Shown: positions 1 to 13,149 of the stretch, one piece after another | Numbering within the stretch: position 1 is the first letter of the stretch | Layout: every line of letters begins with the position of its first letter | NCBI RefSeq assembly: GCF_036711975.1 | Contig: NC_091966.1 | Coordinates: forward strand, 38,571,501 to 38,635,500 | Origin: Onthophagus taurus | Taxonomy: Eukaryota > Arthropoda > Insecta > Coleoptera > Scarabaeidae | Length of the DNA: 64,000 bases | Direction of reading: 5' to 3' | The notes under the pieces: model-generated | Seen by the model: only the letters and a program-made list of their open reading frames with translations | What the model was told of the DNA's origin: nothing | Database searches by the model: none | Position numbers and translations under genes: made by a program

Positions 1-1319
1 TCTCTTTCGCTTTTTGGTTTGGCCGTCGGCAGGAGGCAGTCTTCCAAATGGCCCTTCTGGAAGAACTTATATCTATGTGAATGAGTGCACCCTCCCGGAG
101 CTAAGTGCTTTTCTATGTCATTACTATAAGTAATATTACTTCTTCATACAAAATTCGTAGTATAGAAAATTTTTAGAGAAAGGCGAAATTTGAGATAATC
201 TTTTAATGCTATTTAACGAGTTTAAATTTATGTACGGATAATATTCTTTATAAAACATTTGAAGGAAATAAAGTTTTCTCTTCGCAATTCACTAACAAAT
301 TCTTACAGAAAATACCAACAGGTGTTGGGCGCCAAATAGAAGCCAACGACCGACGACACGAGTACCATTTATTTTTTCTTTTCGTTCTCTGTGTACGCTT
401 TCGCCAATCTTGAAAATGAACTGGAGGTAAATAAACGAAAATCCCAGTGGGAGAACCGTGAAAATGACGTTGAAAGTAATGGAATTTACAGTATCCAGTT
501 GCTAAAATATCGGCTTCAAAAAGGATGTTAAAAAAAATCGAGTCGCTCGAGTGCGATAAGTTCGAGTTTAAGTCGGTCCCCTTGTCGAAAGCTTGGAGCT
601 TTAAATATGTCCCGCGCTAAGTGCAATATTCCCGACAGGAGAACCCAAGCTTAGAACTCGGCCGAAGTTTGGTAAACGAGAATTGTGACCCCGGAGTGAT
701 TTTTCAACATCATTTCTCGACAAGGCCAGATAAGAGGTAAAACGTGTTAGGTGAACAGTAAAAAGTAAAAACTATGTTGTTTTAAATGAACGTTTTTAAA
801 AACAAATTAAAATTTTAAACTCAATAAAAGGGTCCCATAAATTTTAATACTCAGGTGGAAGTGTGTAACATAAAGATATAAGACAGGGAATTGTCGGCCT
901 TCTATAAATCGTAATGTAAAAATTTCGTCCACACCCTCGACTTCCTTCTGTCTTCTGGCCCTATATATAAATTTATGCGTTCGGCGTGCAGGATAAAAAT
1001 GTGAAGTGGTTGACTTGTAATAAAATCTGCCCTGACAGATGCTTCCCGAGTTATATTGCGCCTCTTGACATACCCATAATAAAACGTCCTCGCGACTCCT
1101 GGCTCTGCTCCATAACAATATATTTTACCCGCGGAATGCCCTTTATTTCCGGTGAATTATTCTATTTTTCTTCGTACCTCGCTTGGAGGTTGATCGTATG
1201 CGCAAGAAAGCTCCTAACGGGATTTTTCGAGAACGTATTCCTGTATCTGAATTGTACACTGTCCGGGGAATATTCCACATCGCAATATCTTCTCGGAATT
1301 TCAAATTATCAACGTATAC
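1..1319. other. Intergenic DNA upstream of the first P450
   Basis: No coding region is supported here. Short open frames on both strands lack protein-family motifs and overlap one another. A stretch near 326-335 (TTGGGCGCCA) resembles the complement of a retroviral-type primer binding site, but no paired LTR is visible. The segment is probably the upstream flank of P450 copy A, with unrecognised repeats. Confidence 0.5.
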
Positions 1320-1333
1320 AATGTGACCTTTAA
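1320..1333. promoter_or_regulatory. Possible nuclear-receptor half-site upstream of P450 copy A
   Basis: The + strand reads ATGTGACCTTTAAC, so the minus strand carries AAAGGTCA, about 50-60 bp before the ATG of copy A. Copies B and D carry AAAGGT(C/T)A in the opposite orientation about 85 bp before their ATGs. The resemblance to HNF4/USP-type half-sites is established for that consensus. Its use here is inference. Confidence 0.25.
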
Positions 1334-1381
1334 CTTGAATCGCATTCATTGACCTTGTTTATTACTGGTTTTGATGCGAAA

Positions 1382-4300
1382 ATGATCACATTAACTCTTG
1401 TCTTTGGGATTATAATTTTTGTGATATTCACCTATAAAAATTATATTAAACAATATGAAGGTATCAACAAACTTCCCGGCCCCTCTACTTTTCAATTAAT
1501 TAAAGAATTATATTTTAATGCGTCATCAAAAGGTATGTTGATGTTTTATAACTTAATTAAATCAAAAATTTTCCGACATTTTTAGGGATAATCGCCTATT
1601 TGCAGTCGTTAACAACGATTTATGGCCCAATTGTAAAAGTTTGGATGAAACCATTCCCACCTTTGATTATTACTAATGATATGGAGTACTGCAACAAACT
1701 TTTTAAAGCAAACGATCACTTTGTAACACCTAGTTTTGGGGAAGTAACTTTTATAGAAACGAGTATTACTTTGAACGGGAATTGTATTCTACACCAAATT
1801 AATTAATTAATTTTCTTAAATGATTAATTTGTAGATGAGGAGAGGATGAAAGATAAGCAGATAATAACAAAAACATTAAACATGAAGTATATAGGAGAAA
1901 AATTAAGTATTTATGACGAAAGATATAACAAGTTATTGGATATTATAAGAAATAATCTAGAAAAGCCTATTTATATAGAAAAGGAATTTCATAAAATATT
2001 TATCGACGTATTAGTAGAAACTTTTAATCATCCCAATGTTGAAATAAATAAAGAAGATATTCAAAAATATAATAAAAATAAAGAAGATTATTTCGATTTG
2101 TTAATGAAGAAGATGAATTCGATTAAATATGTGGGCTTTCTACATAAATTTAGTGATAATTATAAATCGATGAGGAAGTGTCACAATGAAATAATGGAAT
2201 TTGTGTGGAATTGGTTAGAAAAGTTTAAAGGGATTGACGAAAGTTTGAGGGACAAATCTAATTTAATTTGTGCCATGATTGAAAATGGAATGCCTGAAAG
2301 AAGAATTGTTGATAATTTAAATACATTAATAGAAGGGGTAAGTTTTATTATTAACAATTAAAGATAATAAGCCATTTAATATTACTTTAATATAAACTAA
2401 ACCGAACATTTTATCATATGCCCAAGCACTCAATAATCTATTAATAATTTAAGAGCAAAGTATAACTGGGGCCAATAACAATGTCAGCCATACACTGTGC
2501 ACCGAAATATAACAACAAAAATAAACACTACGTGTATTCTGCCATAATTGGAAAGAAGTTTGTTGCAGAAAGTGATTATTACGCTATAATAATGGGGTTC
2601 AAGATTAACAACAACAAATTAGTTAAACCAATGAAAGCAAACAACTTGCAGAAAATATCTGCTGGCGAACCAACATACAAAAAAAATCCGAGATGTTATC
2701 GATGTAAAGAAACGTACAGCAGAAATTTGCTTTTTCTTGTCTTTAGACCACTCAATGGTAACAATCAAAAAATCCAATTGAGGTGCATTCAGAGAATTAT
2801 ATAAACTAATCTCGCTAGGTCAACCATTAAAATTTGAGCTGCACATAGAAGCAGCCTGGCATGCAACTCTGGACTATGAAACACTACTAGGGAAAGACTT
2901 TTTCATCAGTCAAAAAAGAGATTGCCGAAGAATGACAATGGCGGAAGAGATGGCAAAAAGCCTATCGACCAGAACTTAATATAGGAGGAATAGAACCAAA
3001 ATATTTAAAAATACCTAGAAAATCTTACAAAAACACCCCCCCCCCCCCACCCCCAATGAGATGAGAATAACTTCTAGACTAGAAATAACTAAGAAAATCC
3101 CATGGCAAAAACTGCCATAACTAGCTCCTTAGACGTACCATTTCCTATCGAACTGTCTCATTGTTCACAATTAATGGAAAGAAAAACAAGTCATAATGAA
3201 ATAAATATAAAAAGGCTCCATGATTTAACCTTATTACTGGAAAAATGTCATAGGAGCTATCTAAAAATGTTGCAAACTATTAACTTTCATATTTAATGCT
3301 ATCCTAAGAACAAACTATTTCCCTAATACCTAGAGAGTTGCTCAAATCATTATGACTTACAGTCCAGAAAGAAAGCCAGAAGAGATCATCTCGTATAGAT
3401 CCATAAGATTGTTCTCCAAGGTCGTCGAAAACTAAGTTACGGGCTAAGTTCATAGGATAATTGACCAAATTAATTAAGGGTTTATTGTATACAACAATCT
3501 GTCTACACTTCTACAATTCTTTACATTATTAAAATATTATTTTCACCCTCTACCCTCTTCCTCTATTTCGACACCATCGGCTCCTCGGCCCAATCATCCC
3601 CTCATCCATCCCTTTGTCTCCTCACCCCCACGACCATTCTCATCCATCGTTTCCCCTTTCCCCCCTCTCCTAAGATCTGCCCTGGGTCCAACTCCTCCTC
3701 CCTCAACTCACTGCACCCATTCAACATATGTTCCAACGTTTCCCATTCCTCCCTGCATAGCCTACACCACCTCTCCTCATCGGCCATCCAGTATCTGTTA
3801 GCTCTCTCCTCGTTTCCACAACGGAACCTAGCCACCAACCTCTTTCCTTCCTCATCTCCTTCCAGTAACAAGTATCTAGGCAGCCCCTCCGTAATTATGT
3901 CCCTGTACCTTTTGTTATACCTTCCCTCTTTTATTTGTGGTCTTCTTTCCTGTCTCTGCACATCTCGGTCCTTATTTCTCCCTCCACATCTCCCTACCCA
4001 CCCTTCGTCTACTATTTATCTCAGTTACCGAGTAGCCCGCTCGTCTATAATAGTTGTCTCTGTCTCCTTTCCCATATCTGACTTTTTCCTCTCTAATTTC
4101 CCTCCAACACTTCCCCAAGATCCCGCAGTTTGGCCTCCCTTCTATTCTTTCTTCATATTTCACTGCCCTCCTGTTTGACCAAATTAATCAGGATCTAAAT
4201 GCTAATAGATACTACAACATAATTTAAACATAATTCAGAAGTGAATGGCAACGCAGCGAATCAAAGTCATTGAGTTTAATAATTAATGCCACATTTTCTA

Positions 4301-5699
4301 TGCGTAGAGAAACTATATACTTCTGTGAACATCAACAAACGTTAATACCAAAAGCAGAATATGCCAAATACCTAGGTATGTACTTCGATAGTCGCCTTAC
4401 ATGAAAAAACATATTTTCTCCACACGCAAGCAACTAAATATAAAGCTAAGTAAAATATAAACAAGAAAAGAAAAATTTTATCTTCATCGCCTAAATAATC
4501 AACAGTCTTCACATAAAAAAGCCTTGCTGCGAACAGATGCTAGGAGAGGAAATTTCATCTTAAAAAGTTTTATAATCGGTTTTTTTGAATAAAATCTTGC
4601 TAAAACAAGTTGTAGAAACCTTAACATCGAACACAGCATACCCTTTAAGATTAAACTACATTACACATATTCAGACTTAAGGGAAGTGCAAGCAAGAGTA
4701 CTTCAGAGAAGTGTCCTTCGATGTTTACTGTATGTAATACTGGCTACATTCGCAAATATTGCAGACTGCCAGTGATGGTATATGTGAGTACAACAAAAGA
4801 TGGAACTTAGACATGACACTTAACACCAACTTGAGGTGAAAAGTTTATGTAAACAAGAAAAAGAGCACTGGACATGAAATTTGGATCACTTCAAATTATA
4901 GAATACAACCAGATCTTAAAATAAAATTGGTTATATGATGAACAACTTTAAGAATATGCGAAAAAGAACCATATCCAACTAATACATTACATTCTAACAT
5001 AAAGTCCAAAATAAATCTGTTTTAATTGTTTTGAATAAATAATATACAAACATATTTTCTATTTCAGGGACATGAAACAACTATTCGACCATTATCAATG
5101 GCATTAAGAAATCTTGGTGAAAACTTGGAGATTCAACAAACTCTTTTTAATGAAGTTACAAACATTATTGGCACCGATATAAAAGAAGTAACCATGGACG
5201 ACATAAATAAAATGACGTATTTGCATGCTTTTATAAAAGAATCGATTCGATTGTACATGTCAGTACCATTTTTAGATAGAATAACTAATTATGACATGGA
5301 AATAGGTATATAATAGAATGAAAAAATGTGATATAAATAACTTTATAATAATCATTTTTAGGTGGTACAAAAATTCCAAAAAATACCCAAGTTTTCTTTG
5401 ACATCCCAGGTATATTAACATCAGAAAAAAATTACGAAGATCCTTTAAGTTTCAAACCGACGAGGTTCTTAAAAGAAAATGCTACCTCAAAATCTCAAAA
5501 AGCGTTTTTAGGATTTGGATACGGAGTGAAAGGATGCCCAGGAAAATTTATTGCTTATACTGCAATGAAGTTATTTATAATAAAGATTATAAGGGAATTC
5601 GAGATTGTACACGTTGATCATAAAATTGAATTTATGGCCGATTTATTTTTTAGAAGTACAAATGGTATACCTGTAGTATTTAGAAAACGATTACAATAA
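1382..5699 (+). CDS. Cytochrome P450, CYP4-clan type, copy A (five exons)
   Basis: Exons join 1382-1532, 1586-1783, 1835-2337, 5068-5305 and 5362-5699 with GT-AG introns, giving 475 aa. The start is the Met opening the hydrophobic anchor (MITLTLVFGIIIFVIF); an upstream in-frame Met would put polar residues before it. Seen: LPGPS hinge, I-helix GGHETT (about 285-289), KESIR for ExxR, and heme loop FGYGVKGCPG with ligand Cys422. As a family these are ER-anchored monooxygenases that take electrons from P450 reductase. Oddities: the intron that splits the third coding block in copies B-D is absent at the exact base. The PERF motif reads PTRF, and the C-helix Trp is replaced by Arg (residue 120). 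Intron 3 is 2.7 kb and full of LINE debris. AATAAA at 5695-5700 overlaps the stop codon. It is the most diverged of the four copies. No stop or frameshift is visible, so it is probably functional. CYP family number and substrate cannot be assigned. Confidence 0.88.
2480..4960 (+). mobile_element. Degenerate Jockey-like LINE relic inside intron 3 of P450 copy A
   Basis: Broken frames read as non-LTR retrotransposon ORF2 pieces in the expected order. An endonuclease-end motif like SAGEPTY lies near 2660. Reverse-transcriptase domain 1 is near 3300-3440 (PEEITSYRSIRLFSKVVE). The thumb-like KAEYAKYLGMYFDSRLT is near 4350-4400, and C-terminal debris lies near 4680-4760. Many stops and frameshifts show it is dead. 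The RT is interrupted at about 3475 by a second, opposite-strand LINE. A C-rich tract lies near 3033-3051. The Jockey/CR1-like assignment is from motif style only. Confidence 0.65.
3475..4174 (-). mobile_element. 5'-truncated LINE 3' end, inserted into the Jockey-like relic
   Basis: The minus strand encodes a LINE ORF2 C-terminus: a short region with CWREIREEKVRYGKGDR, then RFRCGNEERANRYWMADEE, then a zinc-knuckle-like CRLCREEWETLEHMLNGC. The 14-bp direct repeat TTGACCAAATTAAT lies on both sides (3461-3474 and 4175-4188). This is a target-site duplication, as expected for target-primed insertion. Joining across it restores continuity of the interrupted RT reading (RIIDQI...NQDLNANRYY). A related fragment of the same family lies at 55480-56280. 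Confidence 0.8.
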
Positions 5700-8600
5700 A
5701 GTCTAAACCACAATCAACATAGTTCCATCAATAGTTGCGTTAATAATTGTAGTTGACCAAAGGGTATCGATCGAATAACACCCAACTAATTGACCAATAT
5801 ATACGTCGGCGCACCGTTCCACTTGACCGAATTTAATTGAAATCTGCAGGACCCTGCTTTATGACCGATGTGGACATAAATCTCTTCAACGTCATATAAT
5901 CCCAGCGCGCCTGGCCGCTGCATGGTTTATTGGATTACTCTCTGCGTCTTTGTATCAAAATAATATATCGTTCGTACATTCCGGAATTGTTCCAAAACAA
6001 ACGTGACGATTATTTCAAAAGAATCTAAAACCCACGTATCAAAATACATGTACACAGATTAAACAACTGGTAGCTCATAATCAACAGGAAATGGCCGATA
6101 CGATGCTAGCAATCTATCCGCTTAGGACCGACAACGCATATCGGCTGTTTGAATTCATTATCGGGTCGAATGGATTGCGAACGCAAACGGGGTAACACAA
6201 AACCGAACCGCGGTCTAGGTCGACCTATTCCGGAAAGGTGCATATAAACTGCGCTTTAAATACACATAGCCGTTTAGCCAACGTTAGAGTAACACGGGCG
6301 GATTTTAGCACAAACCGCTCTCGCAAATTTGCTAAACATCAACTCTGATTCGCTAATAAACCGACTGATGGATACCATTTGCGTTTCAACTTGTATCCTT
6401 TGACGTTGCAGGATCAATGATGTGTTGCTTCAATCGTATTTCCGAAATTAGAGGATGTTTTCCTCTAACATCCAATAATGTTGACCGCTAATTAAATTTG
6501 TTATTGTTTACATATATTATCATAGAGAATACAGACAGGCAGAAAATTCATATGAACACTTCCAATTCAATTTTTCCATAAACTTAAGTAGACGAATATT
6601 AAAAAGAAAGTGAACAACTACGCTAGCGCTGAACATCAAATAACTTTATTGCTTCTGCGTTTGATGGAGATAGTAGAAGACAAAGTCATAACGTTATAAC
6701 GTAACTATAATAACAAATTTAAAACATTATCTTAAAATAGGCAATACAAATCTTATTCTTCTTTTTGGTATAATATTAGAGATACACGGTGTAACCCGGA
6801 AGTTTCTAGTTTTAGTTTTATTGCTAACAACACTGCCCGTTTTTTCAATAACTGTCTTTCATTAGATCTTTCATTTCCTCAATCTCCCATTTCATTTTGA
6901 ACTTCTTTGGTATATATCTTATAACTCAATCTTACTGCATGGTTCTCATCACAATTTTGTTAATTGTGGAATTTTATGGTGACACAAAAAAAATATATGT
7001 AACCCTATTGCGGGTGCTTACGGCTAATTCAGTGAAGACGGGTGTGAGTAAATAAAACAGTGATGTAAAAAAAAATATAATACGAATTAAATTTATTAAA
7101 TGTTGAGCGCCAGAAATTTTTGCGAGAAATTTCAAACTCCAAAGCAATGCAAAATACCTTTTAAAATCAATAACAAAAATAAATAACTCTGGTCCGCATA
7201 AGCTTAACATTAATTGTGTAATTACATTGTGTTTCCCCTCACAACAACATTAAGAAAATGCATAAAAAAAAATTAAATAATATCTCGAACAAAATAAAGA
7301 AAACAAAACAAAAAATATTTACTAACTTGAATTATTGAAATCACGATAATACCGAAATAAAGAATTCAATGTTAGTTACTCGACACAAGTAAGTTGATTC
7401 GTAATTTAAAATAGTTAAATTAACTTATCTGGTTTATCTTCTTTTTTTTAGGTCTCCACCAAGGTTCACCAGGTTACCACGCTAGCGATGACGTAAACAC
7501 TTATGAAGATCTCCAGTTAATCTGCTCCTGATTAATTAAGTACGATTAATAAATTCGAAACTAGTACTATCTTGAAAACTAGTATAAGTTGAAACCTAGA
7601 TACAGTTATATTAAATAAATTTTTGTTTCCAGATAAATCGATAATTCACGCCAAGATGGTGTACAAACCTTAGTTGTTGGTCGGTTTCCACAGATTCTTT
7701 TCGAAAGGTTATAACTTCCGCATAAGCGAATGGTGATGATGTTAACCAAAAATACTCAAAAAAAAACACACCACCCTACACTGGGATAGAATAATCGCTC
7801 AATAAATTCCCTTTTTCTAAGGTAAGTAAGAACTTTACTCTAAACGAACGTCTTCCCCAAAACCTTTCGTTCAACTCTTCTTTTCAGAAAAATGCACCAA
7901 TCGTCCACGCGCAAACTGGTTTTCCGAGTTCGACGTCACGCCACATGTTTTCAAACAAAAATAGAATACAATTTTTCAATTTTGCATCGAGCAATAAAAT
8001 AAACTAATATAAACCATTGCGCTTTGAAAATCATTTAAAAACCCTCAAAAAAAAATTAAAATCAACTCCAACCGTAACAATGGTTGAGTATTGCTGACAT
8101 TTTTAATTAATTTTCGCCTCTGATTACTGTTCTAGTTTTGTTGTGTTCTTTTTACCATTAAACCTTAAAGTAACACAAATGATGCCAAAAATACTTTTCA
8201 TATTGCATTCACATTCTTTGTGAACAAACATGTGTGTTGCTTCAGCGATAAATATTTCAATATATTATATTATATAGTTTTACGTTTCGGTTTTAAGAAA
8301 TCGTCTAAACTTAACCTAACAGTAATTATCTTTCAAAATCATGGTGAATTTAAAGGAGATTCAAGATTCATTCTTGGTTCTACAGAAACTTTTTGATGCT
8401 ATTTTCTTCAAATAAAAGTATCACAAAATTTATGTTACGTTCACCTTCTTGCTATGTCTTTTCAAAACATTGCTACGCGTCATTTGCTCTGATATGCCAT
8501 TCAATTTGTCAAATATTTACTTATATACCATTAAATTACTGAATCTTGATTTCAATTCTTTATTTTCTGTTGATTATAAGCTAACAGTTTTTATCTTTTA

Positions 8601-11600
8601 CCTACACCTTGCATTTGTCACGAGCAACTATGTAAGAGTAGTACGAAATTTCTTTACTTTTTCCATATATGTAAGAGTAGTTAGAACATAGTACTTAAGT
8701 ACTAAGTGGTACATCAAGATAGGTGCGAAAGAGCTGGTAAAATTATACCAATTTGAAGTGTTAAGCAGAGTGAGCCGCATTGCCGACTCCTTGTTTTCTT
8801 CAAATGAGGACCAAAGGCTTGAGAGTATGTGGAAAATGGTGTTTGGGCAAGAACAGCATTTTTTGATTTCAACGGTGGTTCTTTCACCCAGTTGAATTAA
8901 AGAATACTTTATCAGTCTCAAACAATAATGGCAAAAGTAGCATTGTGTTTCATGGACTTTCCAGTTGCTGGGGCTATATAGGAATGTATGTGTTTGTATT
9001 GGTAGTACTTTTTAGAAACGTGCTTTCTTGGCGATGTATCATTGAACTTTTTGTAAGACACCTTCCCTTATTTTAGAGAACGCCAAACGGAACGCGCCTG
9101 TTGTTTAATTCATTCTGCGTTCTTCTTCTTTTCTTCCATGTCTGCGCAACTTGGTATTTGATACTTAATACCCACCATCCTTGCTATCGCCGTCGATAAA
9201 GTCGAAGAGATCATTGCGTTTATGGAAGAGTATTCGGTATATATTATGCTAAGGTGAAGTGTAGCTTTGGAGGGCTAAAACTACATCTGGACGCAATTAT
9301 CTTGGTTGGGATCACAGCTTTTGGTTCATATGTAAGGTTCACGGTTAACTTTTCTTCGTTGTCATTTGTAATATTAAATTAATATTTCTGTTTATTTTTG
9401 TATGACAACTTTCTTAATAAAACTGAATAGATACAAGGAATACCTATATATAATTTAGATTTGGTCAGTTTAACACTAATATCTTTAACAAGGATTCATT
9501 AACGTGTCACGAGCATTAGCCAGTATAGAGGGTAAAATATACGTTTCGAAATGAATATAGTTTCCCTACTGAATAATAATAGAGACCCTCCACTTGTGCT
9601 CATACATAACTTCGATTGTCGCTTACAATAGCGTACTGTAACGTGATATCTTTTGGAAATGGTCCGGCAAACGTTCAAACAACATTCCAGCTTCCCCTTT
9701 CGCGCAGAAAAGTTTTTCACGTTAGCAATTCAATTGTTTCCCCTTCGCGTTATTTACCAAGACGACGACGAAAGAAGTGGAGTGCGCATATCCGGGACAC
9801 CAACGTTTCCATGGCATCCGGTCTAATATGTGCATAATTTGAGGCTCACAAATCGTGCATTCCGCAATCCGGCCTGACCATAAACCTTCCAGACACGCTT
9901 AAATTTCACTGCAATAAATATGGTTGTCCAGAGCAGTATGCGCTGCTGCCGGCTGTGTCATGCGTTCCTGTCCCGAAACAATCCTGCCGAAAAACACCCC
10001 TCGCTTCGCCCTCTCCTTGCTGTCCACTTACATCCGACACGCCCGGGAAATACTAATAATTTTCCGTCGCTTGGATTGGCACGAGTTTTTATCACCCTCT
10101 TTCACTTACACGCTTTATATTGCGGCAGCAATCGTAATCATTTAAATTTTTAAATACCAACAAATGAATAATAAAACTTTTTTTTTAAAGCCGTAAATAA
10201 ATTAAAGCAATTTCGGAATGAGTTTAATTTACAAACACACATTTGATGTACTTCCTCATTTTCTAGAGGAGTTTCCGACCCTATTCGTTCGCCACAAAAT
10301 AGAATTGGTTGGCTTTACTTTAGATTAATGGTGTATAATTTTTACGTAAACCGGGTGGAAATTAACTCAAGGCTAAATTGAGTGGGGTAAACTTTAGCGT
10401 TAATTATTTTCTTGCAATTTATGAGTCCATTCGGAGTCGTAATTAAGAGTAATGTGGTTAGTTGCGCATCACTGTTTCAACAAGTAAATATTTTTATCTA
10501 AAATTTTCACATATTATATAATGTTATTTTGAACTGCATATATAAACGACGAAAGAAACAAATTACAACCTCTCCATCATAGAACTGAAACTCGAATTTA
10601 AATACCCTTAATGCGGACCGACGGCCATTGTGCAAAAGGGAGCGAATTAGAACTTTGAGAACAACGGGAACTACCGACGCGGCGTCACGGTGTGGAACAA
10701 CCAGGCTCAGCAACGATGCCCTTTCAGGAACTTTGTTTACTAACGAAATTCTGCGTGCGACCGGTACATATTTAACCGGTTGCGGCACACGGGAAGAAAA
10801 CACAAAACCCACACCCGAAACGTGACTCTAAATGGAGTTAGTACTGTGCACAATCGTCAACAGCTCGTATAAAATATGTCGAATGAATGCTGATGAGATT
10901 CCATGCTGTTTAACTCACCATCACATAGAGATATTTTCATTTTTGAAACATGCATGTGTTTCGATACTAATTTAAGTGGGCCACACACAGTTCGACGACG
11001 TCTAAATCACTTTTATGGCCTGAACGACCAACATAATAGTGGGTTTAGATTATCCTCCACGTCGTCAGCGTCGCCAACGTGATCGTTGTCGTGGAAACAC
11101 TTTGCAAGCGATCCGAAATCGTAGCCGAAAAAAGAACGTCCCTGACGATGTACGAGACAATAAAAATGCAAATGGCAATTTAAATTGTGCATTCTGAAAA
11201 CAAAAGCTTTCGAGTTGACAGGCTCATTAGGAGCTGCCCCACGGAAACCGAGGAAAAATAATGAGAAAGCGGAGGAGTCGGAAAAGATCCGGAGGCGGCG
11301 ACCGGCTGCCGTCGCGACGGAAAGAAATAAAAGGGCGTCGCGACGCCGTAGAAGAGCAATGTTATAAACTCCATCATTTAACGACTTTGCTAACGAGCGG
11401 ACACCTTTCCCTCCGTGTCTTGCCCCGAGCGTCTCCGAGGAAAAACCAGGCAAATAAAACTTTTGTGTCTTTGCCACCACTGAGAAATAGAACGACTACG
11501 TCAAAGGAATTTGTAATTGATGATAACGCGGAAAAATTACATTGGTTTTATTTTACACAAATGAAAGAAATTTTATTTTAATAATATTTTAAACAAATGA

Positions 11601-11985
11601 ATATAGTTTTACGTTGGGTTTATAAACATTGTTATTAAATTGAAATGAAATTCTATGTTTTAGTTATTTTAGTGTAACAGTAACAAAGGTAATTAAAACA
11701 AAAGCGTGTGTAGAAAAATCAAATTTGTTGTTCAAAAGAAATTATTTGTACATTAATTTGAACATCTACATTAACATGTGTACATTAACATATTCCTTAT
11801 ATTCTGCGATATAAACGAGAGAAATTGGTGAACTTATTAAGTCCGTCTAGAACTGGTTGTTTGTTGATGGGTATTGATGCAGAATTTTTGTTCCTATAAC
11901 TTTGACAACTTGCTGTCTAGTGTTGAGCCATCGTTCAAGTTGTGTTTGTAAATGTTCCAGGAATTTGTATAGATTGAACTAAAAC
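5700..11985. other. Long intergenic region without recognisable genes
   Basis: I find no exon set, RNA gene or clear transposon. Several open frames of 70-155 codons exist on both strands (notably near 8.6-8.9, 9.5-10.15, 10.5-10.8 and 11.0-11.6 kb). They overlap in opposite directions, have no known motif and look like chance frames in less AT-rich sequence. The GC-richer blocks at about 5.76-6.4, 9.5-10.15 and 10.5-11.5 kb are single-copy within the window and could be conserved non-coding DNA. Confidence 0.5.
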
Positions 11986-12180
11986 CTTCTTTATCTCTCA
12001 TGTGAAACCAACAATTCCTAATTACCACAGTTAGTTTAGTGCTAAAATTTTTTCAACCATAGATGGCGGTGAAATTGTTGTCATTTCAATCATAGATGGC
12101 GCTGAAATTTTCAAACGTTTATTAGTTTGGCATTTCAATCATAGGTTGCGCTGACATTTCAGAGTGAGCAAGGGTTGAAA
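11986..12180. repeat. Short-period repeat block (AACCATAGATGGCG type), copy 1
   Basis: Several degenerate copies of a ~55-bp unit containing TCAACCATAGATGGCGGTGA and TTTCAATCATAGATGGCGCTG follow one another. A second block with the same order of units is at 13774-13985. The two blocks flank a reverse-strand LINE fragment and AT-rich DNA. They could be two copies of one dispersed repeat, or the ends of a larger element. Confidence 0.6.
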
Positions 12181-12194
12181 AACCCGCACTGGGA

Positions 12195-13130
12195 TTATTA
12201 TTATTATTATTGCTGCCGGGCTGAGGGGAGCGGCCCCTCTTGTTACCGCGACCTATAACATCTATCGTAACTGTAGCCCTCCAAAATTTAGGGCAAATGT
12301 AGGTCCTTGATGAACCTTAGTATTGCCCTGAGGTCTTGAACCTTTATGTCGGTAGGTGTCAAGAGAGTTTTACCGAAAATTTTGTGTTTAGACGGCCTCT
12401 AGCGACGCAATTGAACAGTATATGTTCAGATATTTCTGACTCGTCCTTGCAAAGTCGACAAGTTCAGCTTGTCCAATGTGGAAGAAGTGGTATTTTAGGG
12501 GAACATGGCCGGTCAGGTAACCTGAGACCGTCCTTAGATCCTCTTTGCTGAGGCATAAAACCTCTTTGGATTTGTTTTGCGATAGAGATATCATACTCTT
12601 CGGTTGTCTGTGACCTGGAAGTTCTTTCCAGCATAAGGCTATCTTTGAGGCCTTAATTATATGTATTGTTTTTCAATACATATAATTTATAATATAAAGG
12701 TGAACATGGAGGATGGAAAATATCGCTAAATTTGAGGCCTCCCAACTGTTGATTACTTGTTTTAGGTGGTTTTTTTGTAGTCCACAATCAGGTTGGTGTC
12801 CAATGAAGGGCCTATTTGCTGCTTCTTTGGCCAGCTAGTCCGCCTTTTCATTGCTCTCAATATATCTGTGACCCAGAACCCACCATAGAGTAACATCATT
12901 GCCCCTAGCGAGTTTTCTCAGGTTGCTGGTACACTCTTTGATTAGGGGGGCTGCGGCCCAACTGTCTGTGAAAATGTTTATGGATGCACCTTTCTGTCCC
13001 TTTTGTAAGTACAAAGCGGTGCAGAAGTTTATAGTGAGTACTTCTGCTTGAAAAATGGTTATGTCCGAGCTAAGGGGCAATTTAATGCGGCTATTTGGTC
13101 CACTTGTGCCCATGTGATCCAACTGTCTTA
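12195..13130 (-). mobile_element. RNase H-bearing LINE, 3' end
   Basis: Reading the minus strand from 13130, an RNase H domain remnant appears: SSDITIFQAEVLTINFCTAL with the catalytic Glu, then INIFTDSWAA with the second Asp, then VTLWWVLGHRYIESNEKAD. A C-terminal zinc-knuckle-like CRLCKDESEISEHILFNC follows near 12400-12500. The fragment ends in an (AAT)n tract (12195-12211 on the + strand TTATTATTATT), like the simple-repeat tails of I-type LINEs. It is 5'-truncated and contains stops and frameshifts. A closely similar RNase H piece lies on the + strand near 58.8-59.2 kb. Confidence 0.75.
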
Positions 13131-13149
13131 GATACTTGATCGAGGTCTT

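Noticed and set aside
326-335. TTGGGCGCCA as complement of an LTR-element primer binding site
   Set aside because: No LTR pair, polypurine tract or coding region next to it; a ten-base match alone is weak.
2481-2804. 107-codon frame in the P450 copy A intron as a gene
   Set aside because: It reads as a decayed LINE endonuclease end and lies in order with RT fragments.
8628-8921. 97-codon minus-strand frame as a gene
   Set aside because: No recognisable domain, not repeated, and without start context or neighbouring exons.
11013-11581. Overlapping 106-155-codon frames on both strands as genes
   Set aside because: No motifs, no supporting exons, and both strands are open because the segment is GC-richer.
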